From Ligula intestinalis (lineage: Eukaryota > Platyhelminthes > Cestoda > Diphyllobothriidea > Diphyllobothriidae), in NCBI GenBank assembly GCA_036362985.1, contig JAYGXS010000004.1, positions 67,305,610 to 67,369,609 on the forward strand: DNA of 64,000 nucleotides, in the 5' to 3' direction. This document shows positions 11,272-21,462 of this stretch, one piece after another (position 1 is the stretch's first letter; each line of letters starts with the position of its first letter). The position numbers and the translations under genes were made by a program. The notes under the pieces are model-generated. The model made no database searches. It saw only the letters and a list, made by a program, of their open reading frames with translations, and had not been told where the DNA came from.

Positions 11272-11957
11272 AATTTGGCAAAAATGTCTTCAGCAGCTCT
11301 TCATCGGGCCGGTAAATTTGCAGGGATAATGATAATTGTACATTGGGACAGGGTTAATAAGTCTATTTTGATTACAACTCATCGTTTTCACTTCGCTCGC
11401 ATGGCGAAATCAGCGTGTATAGGGAGAAAATTGTGTTCGGTTATGCGCAGTGGTCAGGGGTCCGGTACATAGAATGGTAATTACTGTGATCTGTCACCGT
11501 GGGAGGGGGGTTGACGTGCGATCGCTGTCTGGCGTCGGGGTCGGTCACGGAAGTGAAAGTGCTTGTGTTAGCGTCTTATGACAAGACAGCACTGGATTCG
11601 TTAACCGTACAACCACTTCTTCGGCTGTTGCAAGCATCCGTTGGCATAGGCACTTGGATAAAGTAAGCAGGTGTCCCGTAAACAACCTGAAAGGCTTCAT
11701 TAGTATCGACTCCGCGATTCGTATTGACAAGGTCTGTGAGAATAGAACTCGAAATCGATCTATTTTTACCTTTACTTAACCAGGCCGGTATGTGCTCACG
11801 TACCTCTTTTTTCCAGGAACCTCGTTGTTCGGCCTATGTATCCTGCTCCATAGGAGCAGGCGGCGGGTGGCTTGAAAACGATGAGTTGTAAGCAAAATTA
11901 TCCCTGCAAATGTACTGGCCTAATGAAGAGTTGCTGAAAAGGTGCGTCTGCCAAATC
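11272..11957. mobile_element. Inverted-terminal element, probably PLE pLTR-derived
   Basis: The left end (11272-11410) and right end (about 11860-11957) are inverted copies: CAGCTCTTCATCGGGCC and TTTGCAGGGATAAT on the left pair with GGCCTAATGAAGAG and ATTATCCCTGCAAA on the right. The interior resembles the second copy at 12722-13090. The end motif reads CTAATGA, AGAGTTGCT, GAAA on the right arm, again near a hammerhead-type core. There is no coding capacity. Confidence 0.55.
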
Positions 11958-12485
11958 GACTTTTCAAATGAAATCTGGAAACATTTGCAGAAGTATGTTT
12001 TTGTTTACTTTTTCCGTAAAATACTTTTGAATCCGAAAGAGGAGATTGGAAATCTATTGAAAAACTGCATAAAAACTTAGTACTCATTTACTACACATTG
12101 ACATTCTTTTAAGAGGCCAAAAAAACATTAGTTAAAACGCTTAAATTCTGCTGTGTTTAAAATGGCTTGAGATTCCGGTTCATAATAATAAATACTACCA
12201 TTCCACCTATAAGTAACCTTCCAAAGCTTTAACGCAATTAACAGTTTAGGTAAAATTAGAGTAACTCGGCTAGAAATCCGATGAAAATGAATTGGGAATA
12301 CACGACTAGGAATCTGTAGATGTTTTGTTACATTTCTGATAAATCAGTTAAAAATTGGTCTTTCATCGGGAAGTGTGCATTATCTAATCAAATATTCTTT
12401 ACAACGCTAAAGGGATATAAAAAATACAAGTTTATCCATGAAAAATGGAGCGATGCCGAGACTGAGTTAAGATGGAGAGGCAAGT
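11958..12485. other. No recognisable content
   Basis: AT-rich sequence with a 66-codon open frame at 12320-12520 that reads into a SINE fragment and is not taken as a gene. Confidence 0.35.
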
Positions 12486-12489
12486 TAAT

Positions 12490-12575
12490 GGAAGGGGCTC
12501 GACTCTTACCGAGGCTGTGAGTTTTTCACAATTGGGTCGACTGAATTAAATCAAATCTGCCAAACCCTCCCGATA
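12490..12575 (+). mobile_element. SINE 3' fragment (leader-type family)
   Basis: The B-box-like GGGCTCGACTCTTACCGAGG is followed by TTGGGTCGACTGAATTAAAT and the conserved end CAAATCTGCCAAACC. The same tail is seen at 43340-43380 and, inverted, at 24.8 and 25.7 kb. The 5' half is missing or decayed. Confidence 0.55.
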
Positions 12576-12721
12576 ATGATAGGAGTCCCGCAAAGTAATC
12601 CAGACAGATATCGAACTCGGAATCCCTGATAAGGAGAGACGGTTTGGAGATTTATGTTCCGACTTAAAACACTTATATTTTAACTTCTGCAAATATTCCC
12701 GCATTAAACTTGAAAAGCCTA

Positions 12722-13090
12722 TTTGGCAAACATGTGTTTTTGGCAATTGATCATCGGGTCTGTAAACTTGCACCAATCATGAAAACGGGGGTTGAACAAG
12801 ATTTATAAGTGTCTTATGAGTAGAACTCATCGTTTTCAAACCACCCGCATGGCGAGATCGACATGCAGAGGTCACCTACATGAAGGGAACAAGTGTCACC
12901 AGGGGATGGCCGGTGATATGCGATCGCCACCAGGCGTCGTTTTTGGTCACAGAAGGGAGATTGTCTGTATGAGTGTCTCCTGCCAACACAACACTGGATT
13001 CGATAGCCACTTTCTCGGCTGTTGCTCTAGCATCCGCCGACTTAGGCCCTTAGAGCAGGTGGTTGGTGTCCGACAGCGTGAGAAAATTTG
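12722..13090 (+). mobile_element. Second, truncated copy of the 11.3 kb element
   Basis: It shares with 11272-11700 an ordered set of segments: AACTCATCGTTTTCA, CGCATGGCGA, TGCGATCGC, CACTGGATTCG, TCGGCTGTTGC and the interior around GCATCCG. The inverted right end is absent. Direct orientation and about 1.45 kb spacing suggest tandem insertion or duplication of one element. Confidence 0.55.
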
Positions 13091-13259
13091 CACATCGTTA
13101 AATTTTCATTACAATTCATTTCCGTTATTAGTGGGCTCAGGGGTGATTGAGCGTAATACGTGCAGGCAACACAGAACAGATGTGGCGCCAACGCTTATCC
13201 GGAAGCCGCTTTTCACTATTTTTTTAGTGTTGAGACCAACTCACCATCTGGCGTACTGA

Positions 13260-13555
13260 CTCTAAAAAAACTTAATGAGCCAATTAAAACAATCGACTGA
13301 TAATCTTCCGGGCTGATAATCGAAGCACACCTAGGAGAGACAATAAACAGTTAGTCACCTATCTAACTGGCGGACCAGTAACGTTTTCCTGACGGAATTG
13401 CTCTCAAGCGAAGTTCAAAGCCGGTCACTTCGGCTAGGAAAAAAAACCCGGCTCATGCGTTATAGGAGTCAGCAAAACGTAGAATGCTAATGAAACGCAG
13501 AAGTAGCCGCCACGTTGCCGTTGTTCAATGATGAAAGAAGAAGCAGCAAAGAATG
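13260..13555. other. No recognisable content
   Basis: Noncoding sequence between the element copy and the decayed open region. Nothing noticed. Confidence 0.3.
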
Positions 13556-13557
13556 CC

Positions 13558-14089
13558 TCATGTGTCTGCCAGCAATTGCACGCTGCTCAAACTTTTACGT
13601 TTCTTAGCTTCTGAATCAAGTAAAAACCTGTACAATGCCTGAAAGTTTGCCTTTTCTCGAGCAATCTTCCCTTCTAAGCCCTGGAATAAAAGCAGATTGT
13701 CCGTGCATAATAAATCAAATATTTTGCAGTCAAGAATTCCCGTTCCATATCGAAAAACGTAGTGAAGCACGAGGTAGAGAGGCATAACGAATAGATTAAA
13801 ATAGCATTGCTCGGTAGCGAACGGTTAGTAATAGAAGAATGCAGTCTATTAATATATTTCGGGGAAGGTACATTAGGGGGGAAGCCTTTGACGACACCAT
13901 CTGCCTTATAAATTTTACAGCAAGTTCGTGAAAGCTCCAAATGAACCTCAAAGGCACAGTCTTATTTTTATGGTTTGAATGCGTCTCAGAAAACAAACAA
14001 CCCAATTTCTTGATTAAGTACTTCTTTAAGGCGTCATAAAGTTTTATATTGAGTTCCCGCGCAAATTGAGTCTCACTTTTCAAAAACAA
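13558..14089 (-). pseudogene. Decayed open region, unknown protein
   Basis: Three minus-strand frames overlap in series across 530 bp, as expected of one reading frame broken by frameshifts. The last part (FQGLEGKIAREKANFQALYR and onward to SLSSVQLLADT) is the most protein-like. The first starts at an ATG and has a Lys/Leu-rich helix. I recognise no family. A transposase relic is possible but unsupported by any motif. Confidence 0.2.
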
Positions 14090-14344
14090 ACTGTACTATT
14101 ATTGGTGGTTCCAGTTTTACTGACTTAAGTGATCCCCGATTACTAATTAACGCTGTCTTTTCACCTCCCACTGCCAACCATTTCACCCTACCTCATACAA
14201 CAGACGAAATAACCTTTCAATCTCTTCCACATTGCACGTTTCCCGCTTTTAGCTTCGCTTACGGTATTCCCATTTATCCCAGTAACATTCGACGCAAGCA
14301 TGATTTATCGAATTCAAATGCTGTTCCGTAATGGTTGATTCCAT

Positions 14345-14510
14345 AGAAGCAGTTATTTAGGCGGGTAAAATCGATCCAAGTGTTAGTAAATTCACGACGT
14401 AGCTGAATGGTAGAGCGTTGCTTTTGCAAAAGCCTTCCCTGCTGTATGGGTTCGACTCTCACCGAGGCCGCGAATTTTCCCCATTTGCGTCAACTGAATT
14501 CTATTAGATC
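14345..14510 (+). mobile_element. tRNA-Ala-like SINE (leader-type family)
   Basis: The A box GTAGCTGAATGGTAGAGCG (14399-14417) and B box GGGTTCGACTCTC (14448-14460) are both strong. The anticodon arm contains TTTTGCAA, consistent with an Ala (TGC) source. The leader GATCCAAGTGTTAGTAAATT upstream is shared with 43205-43235 and, inverted, 25.8 kb. The tail TTTGCGTCAACTGAATT is shared with the other copies. The acceptor stem is not maintained, so it is a SINE, not a tRNA gene. Confidence 0.65.
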
Positions 14511-14786
14511 ACAGCATTTTCGTGTCAGTGTTTGGCTGCCTGTATAGTTCGTGTCAAAATACAGAGCAGTGGATAAATACAAGTTTTCCCTCACTCCCCT
14601 GCTAGGTCGCTCACGCACGGTTCAACACTACCAGCCACAAGACAGTTCAGACAAGTTTTCGATTGTTTTAACTTTAACTGGCCAGGGACGTTTTGTAGTT
14701 GGTAAACTTTTGAACCTGGCGGTGGTAAAGAAGTTAGCCAATTTTCTATTCACTATATTGAACTTTGATTCTTATTCAACTGATTG

Positions 14787-15072
14787 TTACACAGGGAAGA
14801 ATTTTGCTTGGAACTGCAGGGGTTGGCGTTTGGCAGATACATCTGAGGTCACGGATAATTTAAATCTATACATGTTGTTCGCACGAATTGAGGCAAATTT
14901 TCGCATGCCAGGTATGTGTGCAGATCGACAAGAAGCCGTGTCGATCACCAGAATCATAATTTTAATAGTTTGAGCTTCTGAACTCTTGCGGGAATCCATC
15001 GTCAGAGGTAAGGCCGTCAACGAAAAACAAGCAAAATTTATGGGAGGAGGGGGGTAGGGTCTAGTCAACCGT
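14787..15072 (-). mobile_element. PLE 3' noncoding region, minus copy
   Basis: On the minus strand this follows the GIY-YIG coding segment and carries CTTGTTTTTCGTTGACGG, then CTGACGATGGATTCCCGC. The plus copy at 15900-16005 and the 35.8/36.2 kb copies have the same order. Short CTGAnGATG and stem features recur at each copy. Confidence 0.6.
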
Positions 15073-15595
15073 CATAGGGACGAGGAAGGAAGGGACCAAT
15101 GACCTACAAGTGCCGTGAGTCCGGAGATGTCTGCGCAGGGCGAAGTCTCGAAACATTGGTTGACTGAGTTGTCATCCGAGGCCCAGGATTCAATCAGTTC
15201 TCGGCCTGTCTTGTTGCCGACAGCTACGAAGTTAAACTCTTGACCGGGCTCGTAGGTGTGGGCAGCTACTTGCGGTAATGCACCACCCCGTCGTAAAGCC
15301 GGCTTATGTTCGTGTATGCGCGAACCCAGCATGCGTCCAGTCTGTCCCGCGTAACTTCTGGGACAGTTAAGACATGGTATGCGATACACTACGTCCGACT
15401 GCTCAGTGGGATTTAATTGATCCTTGATTCTCATGACCCGGTTGCGTATGGTAGCCTTGGAACGGTGTGCAATTCCAACGCCTAGTCCTGCGGCATTGCG
15501 CTCGGTCGCTTCCGACACATCCTTGATGTATGGCAGCACATGCCATATCGAAAGGGTTTGTTTTGGTTGGGACCTCGGAGGGCTGTTGGGTGACA
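15073..15595 (-). pseudogene. PLE GIY-YIG endonuclease region, minus copy
   Basis: The minus-strand frame encodes the connector and GIY-YIG domain of a Penelope-like element. WHVLPYIKDVSEATER is the segment before the nuclease. VVYRIPCLNCPRSYAGQTGR carries the two-tyrosine core typical of PLE GIY-YIG domains. RIHEHK holds the conserved Arg/His region, and ESWASDDNSVNQCF is the usual C-terminal tail. In PLEs this nuclease nicks target DNA for reverse transcription. The reverse transcriptase is missing. The open frame continues past 15595 only because it reads antisense through the opposite copy at 15597, so I end it at the junction. Confidence 0.85.
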
Positions 15596-15596
15596 C

Positions 15597-15905
15597 ATGC
15601 TGGGTTCGCGCACACACGAATATGAGCTGGCTGTACGCCGGGGTGACGAAATATCGCAAGTGGCTGCCCACAACTATGAGACCGGTCACGAGTTCAACTT
15701 TGCAGCTGCGAGGATAATTGCCCATGCCGGAGACAAGACAGACCGAAAACTGATTATAGCCTGCGTCTCACATGACAACCCAGTCAACTGGTGTATCGAA
15801 CTAGCACCCGCATACATCTCCAGACTCATGGCACCGGCGGTAAATTGGTCCCTTCCCTCCCTGCCCTTATGCTGTTTGAATGGACAATGCCCCCTATAAA
15901 TGTTG
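15597..15905 (+). pseudogene. PLE GIY-YIG C-terminal part, plus copy, head-to-head
   Basis: The translation begins abruptly at MLGSRTHEYELAVRRGDE, the same point as RMLGSRIHEHKPALRRG in the minus copy, and runs through the tail (DNPVNWCIELAPAY). The nuclease core upstream of this point is lost at the junction, about 15596. The pair forms an inverted repeat of about 300 coding base pairs plus noncoding flanks. It cannot be functional. Confidence 0.8.
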
Positions 15906-16002
15906 CTTGCTTTTCGTTGACGACTTTAGCACTGACGGTAGATCCCCGCAAGTTTTCGAACATTCAGACAAATAAAACCACGGTTCTGGTTATGGACATG
16001 GC
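15906..16002 (+). mobile_element. PLE 3' noncoding region, plus copy
   Basis: Carries GCTTGCTTTTCGTTGACG and CACTGACGGTAGATCCCCGC, the inverted counterpart of 14950-15040. It runs without a break into the pyrimidine microsatellite. Confidence 0.6.
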
Positions 16003-16018
16003 TTTTTTTTCTTCTTCT

Positions 16019-16065
<47 letters not shown>

Positions 16066-16089
16066 TTCTTCTTCTTCTTCTTCTTCTTC
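16003..16089 (+). repeat. (TTC)n microsatellite, left part
   Basis: Nearly pure TTC repeat on the plus strand (GAA on minus). A long homopurine-homopyrimidine tract of this type can form triplex DNA and is difficult to sequence, which probably explains the gap that follows. Confidence 0.95.
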
Positions 16090-17013
16090 NNNNNNNNNNN
16101 NNNNNNNNNNNNNNNNNNNNNNNNNNNNNNNNNNNNNNNNNNNNNNNNNNNNNNNNNNNNNNNNNNNNNNNNNNNNNNNNNNNNNNNNNNNNNNNNNNNN
16201 NNNNNNNNNNNNNNNNNNNNNNNNNNNNNNNNNNNNNNNNNNNNNNNNNNNNNNNNNNNNNNNNNNNNNNNNNNNNNNNNNNNNNNNNNNNNNNNNNNNN
16301 NNNNNNNNNNNNNNNNNNNNNNNNNNNNNNNNNNNNNNNNNNNNNNNNNNNNNNNNNNNNNNNNNNNNNNNNNNNNNNNNNNNNNNNNNNNNNNNNNNNN
16401 NNNNNNNNNNNNNNNNNNNNNNNNNNNNNNNNNNNNNNNNNNNNNNNNNNNNNNNNNNNNNNNNNNNNNNNNNNNNNNNNNNNNNNNNNNNNNNNNNNNN
16501 NNNNNNNNNNNNNNNNNNNNNNNNNNNNNNNNNNNNNNNNNNNNNNNNNNNNNNNNNNNNNNNNNNNNNNNNNNNNNNNNNNNNNNNNNNNNNNNNNNNN
16601 NNNNNNNNNNNNNNNNNNNNNNNNNNNNNNNNNNNNNNNNNNNNNNNNNNNNNNNNNNNNNNNNNNNNNNNNNNNNNNNNNNNNNNNNNNNNNNNNNNNN
16701 NNNNNNNNNNNNNNNNNNNNNNNNNNNNNNNNNNNNNNNNNNNNNNNNNNNNNNNNNNNNNNNNNNNNNNNNNNNNNNNNNNNNNNNNNNNNNNNNNNNN
16801 NNNNNNNNNNNNNNNNNNNNNNNNNNNNNNNNNNNNNNNNNNNNNNNNNNNNNNNNNNNNNNNNNNNNNNNNNNNNNNNNNNNNNNNNNNNNNNNNNNNN
16901 NNNNNNNNNNNNNNNNNNNNNNNNNNNNNNNNNNNNNNNNNNNNNNNNNNNNNNNNNNNNNNNNNNNNNNNNNNNNNNNNNNNNNNNNNNNNNNNNNNNN
17001 NNNNNNNNNNNNN
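16090..17013. other. Assembly gap (924 N)
   Basis: Undetermined bases between two (TTC)n tracts. The true length is unknown; the content is presumably more of the repeat. Confidence 0.98.
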
Positions 17014-17210
17014 TTCATCATCATCATCATCATCTTCTTCTTCTTCTTCTTCTTCTTCTTTATCTTCTTCTTTTTTTCTTCTTCTTCTTCATCTTCTTTT
17101 TTTTCTTCATCTTCTTCTTTTTTTCTTCTTCTTCGTCTTTTTCTTGTTATCCTTCTTCTTCTTCTTCTTATTCTTCTTCTTCTTCTTCTTCTTCTTCTTC
17201 TTCTTCTTCT
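17014..17210 (+). repeat. (TTC)n microsatellite, right part, interrupted
   Basis: TTC/TTTTTC repeat with some TCA interruptions at its left edge. Open frames across it (poly-Ser, poly-Lys or poly-Arg) are translation artefacts. Confidence 0.95.
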
Positions 17211-17861
17211 CGATCTATACTTCATATTCGTTAGATTGCATTTTGTGTAAACGTAGCCTGTGCTTTGATCGTTATGTTAGTCATGGTCTATTAAAAGTCT
17301 CAGACGTTCGAATTTGAGTTAAGTGAGATTTATACCGTTTTATTTTTGCAGCAACTTTACACGCAATTTCACAAAACCAAACTCTCCTTCTAAAAGCCGA
17401 TGGTGCGAAATAAAGAAAAAAGGATGATTTCAGTTTGTGCTCTACAAATGTTTTTTGCTTTTGCTAAAAACTTTTATAACTTTTTTTAAGCAAGAGGTAT
17501 TTGTTAAGACTCCTATTAGGTAATTGTCTTCATTTGTGAAATAACTCATTTCGGCAACACCTACTGTGAATAAGCAAAGAAAGACGGGTGACCGATCCCC
17601 GATAGCACATTACCTCGTTCTAAGGGTGAGTTTATGGGGCAGTCCGGGGGCTTTTATTTTTATTTTTAACAAACAGTTCGAACACTGCAAGCCACGACGT
17701 TTAATATGTGTCCCACACCAGTAGACGCATGAATCACATTCCTCTGAGACAGATTCGTACAAGTTCTAACGCACTCTCTCTCTCTCTCTCTAGTCACCTA
17801 CTTGGCTACATTTGAAAGACGACCGCAGTTTGATGCGACAATACTACCTACCTATACTTTG
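17211..17861. other. No gene; (CT)n at 17774-17791
   Basis: AT-rich sequence. A perfect CT dinucleotide run of about 18 bp lies at 17774-17791. Nothing else is recognisable. Confidence 0.45.
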
Positions 17862-17863
17862 TA

Positions 17864-18938
17864 TAGTAGGGCTCAGAATTCGTGCAACATGCCAACATTT
17901 CCAAAACATCGATATTTACGCACTAATCGGCATTCAGTAAGGCTGAAATAAACATAATCCTCTAGCGTGTGCTCGAGTCATTCCAGTCACAAGCCTCTTT
18001 CCAACCTTAACAAAAGGAATTTAATTTAAAAAATGGCGATTAAGTAGTAGGTACTTTTATTGCTGATTTTGATTGCCTTTTTAAGTTCAAATACATTTAA
18101 TGGACAACATACACGAAAAAAATTTTGTTCTCGTTTGGTAGCAAATGACACCTTCTTTAAATTTTATACTTAAAGAAAGCGCATCCTTCGGTTAAAGAAA
18201 ACTTTTATAATTTTGAAATTTTTGAGGATTGTGAGGCGTTCATTCACAATAAATCGTATCCTTTAATTCACTACTGTTGCATGTAGAGTTTACAGCATGA
18301 TTCACATCTATCGCAACATTTTATGAATACTATGTGACTTCTTCCTCAAACCGTAGACGAAAACGTACTATTCCCTAAACAGGATGTACACAGCGCGCAG
18401 TATGTACATCTCGAATTCAGGTGTAGCAGTCAGTAGGTTTCCAAATAATTTTGCCATTCAGAACCTTTTTCGAAACCGAAAGATACCATTTCTTCAAGCA
18501 GAAAATTTAAATAAGGCGTAATTTGCTACCAAACTAGTACAAGAAAGCTTTTTTGTGCACGTTTTTCATAAAATATACAGTAACTGAAGGATACGCTTTC
18601 TCTAAGTATACAATTTTAAGAAGGCATAATTTTCTACCAAATGAATACTAGAAAGAATTTTTTGTGCATGCCTTCGATAAAATATATTTTAATTCATAAA
18701 GGCAGTCAAAATTGATGATAAAAGCGCACACTATTCACTTAGTTACTTTTTGCAGTACTTGCATTTTGTTAGTGGTCAGAATGAAGTTCTTTAAAAGGCC
18801 CGCATCCTATCATGACTGACATAACTTCATAATAAGGTACAGGGCTATCAGTATCACACTGTAAGTCAATGCCGATTAGCGAAAGAATATCAATCTCTCG
18901 CATTTGTCGGCATGTTGCACGAATTCTGGCACGTACTA
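17864..18938. mobile_element. Mariner/pogo-type nonautonomous element with long inverted ends (copy 1)
   Basis: The left end (TAGTAGGGCTCAGAATTCGT) and right end (GAATTCTGGCACGTACTA) are inverted copies, each flanked by TA, the target duplication typical of Tc1/mariner elements. Each arm is over 300 bp and carries matching blocks (CGTGCAACATGCC, TTGGTAG and TACTTAAAGAAAGC). The centre, about 18240-18460, is unique within the element. No transposase is present, so it would move only with help from another element. The pogo/mariner call rests on the TA flank and the CAGT-type start seen best in copy 2. Confidence 0.65.
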
Positions 18939-18974
18939 TACTTGAATTTTTCAAAGCACTCAAAATCAATCACA

Positions 18975-19173
18975 AAATGCATACTACCTAAGCAGCCATT
19001 TTTAACAGTGCATACTTCTAGTTAGCGTTCAGAAGGAAGGGCATTAAAAACTGGCATCCTATCGTGACTGAAATGACTTGAGAATAGGTTACTCGATAAT
19101 AAGTTGCCAACTAGTGGGTGGGTATTAATTTCTCGCAAATCTCAGCATGTTGCACAAATTCGGAGCCGTACTG
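18975..19173. mobile_element. Right-end fragment of the same element (copy 3)
   Basis: Matches the right arm of the 17.9 kb element from its middle to the terminus (GCATGTTGCACAAATTC, then CCGTACTG followed by TA at 19174). The left arm and centre are absent. Confidence 0.6.
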
Positions 19174-19175
19174 TA

Positions 19176-19635
19176 TGATGAAGAAAAAACTAGTGCGCTG
19201 TGAGGACGAGTTACACTGGGTTGATTTCGCCCTCTCTTTCCTCTCCAATCCTTCATCTAACTGTCCAAGCCTGTCAACAGGCTGCCGGACAAACACGCAA
19301 AGCCCATCGGCAGGTGCCATGCATTTACCCAAAAAATTCGAAGTTTTGAATGCCACTTTAGTAAATTTCGGTGGCCTGGTATCGGAACGAAAGTTGCTTA
19401 TTTTGGCAAGCTGAGTACTCTCTCTCTTACCCTGTCTTACAGTTTTCCAAAAGTCTTTCCGGTTTTAAAATGCACGGCTGGGGTTCACGGGGTACATTAT
19501 ACTATAAGAAGAAAAACATTTGGAGTATTTTAGACCTATGCAAACAGGATTTGCTGTGGGAAAGATATTCAACAGATACTTACTGCTGATAGTACCTAAT
19601 AGCATGTATAGAAAATACACACACAGATTGCAATT
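19176..19635. other. No recognisable content
   Basis: Sequence between two MITE copies. Short open frames occur on both strands (19118-19414 plus, 19111-19356 minus) and shadow each other. No domain is seen. Confidence 0.35.
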
Positions 19636-19636
19636 A

Positions 19637-20627
19637 AAGTACGCGCCATAATTCGTGCAACATGCCGACACATGCGAAAGATTGATTCGCTGTCGTTAAT
19701 CGGCATTGACTCAGGTTGTGATACTGATTATCGTGTAGTCTATTCTAGAGCTATTTCAGTCATGATGGTATACGAGCTTTTCAATGAGCTTCCTTCTGAT
19801 TAATAACAAAACGTACGCACTGTAGAAAGTTACTACGTGAATAGTATGCACTTTTATCGTTGTTGATGACTGCCTTTATCAATTCGAATATATTTTGTGG
19901 AAAACATAAACGAAAAAGTTAATTCTTGTACCCGTTTGGTAGAAAATTACGCCTTCTTTAAAATGTATACTTAAAGAAAGGGAATCTTTCGGTCTTAAAA
20001 AGTTTTTAAATTGCTTAATAAATTTGAAATCTACTGACTGCTACACTCGAATTCAAGGTTTACAAACTGCACGCTGTGTACATCCTGTTTGAGGAAAAGT
20101 AATTTTTTGCCTACAGCTTGACGAAGATCTCACATAGTTCTCATAAAATGCTGCAATAGACGTGGAGCAGGCTTTATACAGTCAAGGCAGCATTAACAAA
20201 TGACGGATATTCATGTATTATGAATGAACAGCTCGCAATCGTAAACACGCTCATAATTATAAATTTTCGTAAAATAGAAGGATACCTTTTCTTCATTTTT
20301 AAAATAAAAAAAGGTGTTATTTGTAAAAAAAGGAGTATAAGAATTCATGTTTTCAATTACGTTACCCATTTACTGCATTTGAATTAATAAAGGCAGTCAT
20401 AATCACTGATAAAAGCGCGTACTATTTGAATAATTACTTTTTACAGCATATACGTTTTTTTAGCGGAAAGAAATAAGTTCATAAAAAGCCGACATCCTAT
20501 CATGACTGAAATAACTTCAGAATAGACTACAGGATAATCAGTATCGCAACCTGAATCAATGTCGATAAGCGAAAGAGTATCAATCTTCGCATTTGTCCGC
20601 ATGTTGAACGAATTCTGGCGCGTACTG
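19637..20627. mobile_element. Mariner/pogo-type nonautonomous element (copy 2)
   Basis: The left terminus AAGTACGCGCCATAATTCGT and the right terminus CGAATTCTGGCGCGTACTG are inverted and TA-flanked (19635-19636 and 20628-20629). The arms match copy 1. The central part contains ACGGATATTCATGTATTATG, also found in the fragment near 59.8 kb. It is non-coding. Confidence 0.65.
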
Positions 20628-20629
20628 TA

Positions 20630-21390
20630 TAAAGTACCATTTCCTAAAGCAAAGCTGTACACTGACATCCACGGAATATTGACTTAGAGTTTACGATCTA
20701 TGTCAGCTGGGGAATAAACGTTTTGTGGAGTTGCAAAATTAATTAACCTAGTCAATGACTAACTAACCGCTCACGACGAAGCTCGGCTTTACCTGGATGC
20801 CTTTCCAACCAGCTACGCAAATTGAGCTCATCTCGACAACTACATACGTGATGACGGTATATTTTCCTAAAATTTTTGATTCTGCTTTATAGTCGATAAT
20901 TTGCATTTGAAACCATGCCGAAAAGACTGCGGTCACATAGTAGTTTAAAGAAAATGATATCTTCTTGAAGACGTTTACCTGAACTTACAGATAAGAATGT
21001 TAGCATATTTTCAAGAATGGTCTGCATTTTTAATTGAACTGTGAGATTATAACTTCTATTCTTTCTTCTTTTTTAAACTAAATCTCCATTATTTTAGATA
21101 AATCTATCATGGTGTATCTCGGAGCTCAGAAGAGAAGAGCTTATCATGTGCCCCACCCCTTACAACAAGTAATATATCATTGGTTTGTACACCTATCTAT
21201 TTATCAGGATGCGCCTATCGTGGGTTGATGCATTTGCGGATCGGGCCAACCGATTTTGTTCCGCAAAGCTACTAATTATTGATATGTTACTGGTTAAGTG
21301 TAAGTAACTCATCTTTTTTATATTTTCAGTTTACCGGCGTAGACAATGGCAACGTAGTATAGCTATTTCGGGCTGTTGGCTCTCGTCAGC
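20630..21390. other. No gene; possible SINE tail at 21165-21230
   Basis: The segment ATATCATTGGTTTGTACACC (from about 21172) and GTGGGTTGATG resemble 23820-23860, next to the tRNA-like head at 23.75 kb, suggesting a SINE tail fragment. The rest is unassigned. Confidence 0.3.
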
Positions 21391-21398
21391 TACGTGCA

Positions 21399-21455
21399 GC
21401 CAAAAGCGAAACGAAGTTAGATTGAACATTCGAAAAGCGCGGAAAGACTATGAAG
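21399..21455 (+). repeat. 57-bp direct repeat of internal LINE sequence
   Basis: This segment and 21611-21667 are near-identical (both end GCGCGGAAAGACTATGAAG), 212 bp apart in direct orientation. The upstream copy lies at the 5' edge of the LINE relic, as if a piece of its own N-terminal region had been joined in front. Confidence 0.75.
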
Positions 21456-21462
21456 CAAAGTC

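Noticed and set aside
14399..14465. tRNA gene
   Set aside because: A and B boxes are good but the acceptor stem does not pair and the leader and tail match other SINE copies.
15424..15717. Plus-strand open frame of 97 codons
   Set aside because: It is antisense to the recognisable PLE GIY-YIG coding sequence on the minus strand.
15791..17317. Open frame of about 508 codons (poly-Ser) across the TTC tract and gap
   Set aside because: It reads only microsatellite and N; the opposite strand gives an equally long Lys/Arg-rich frame.
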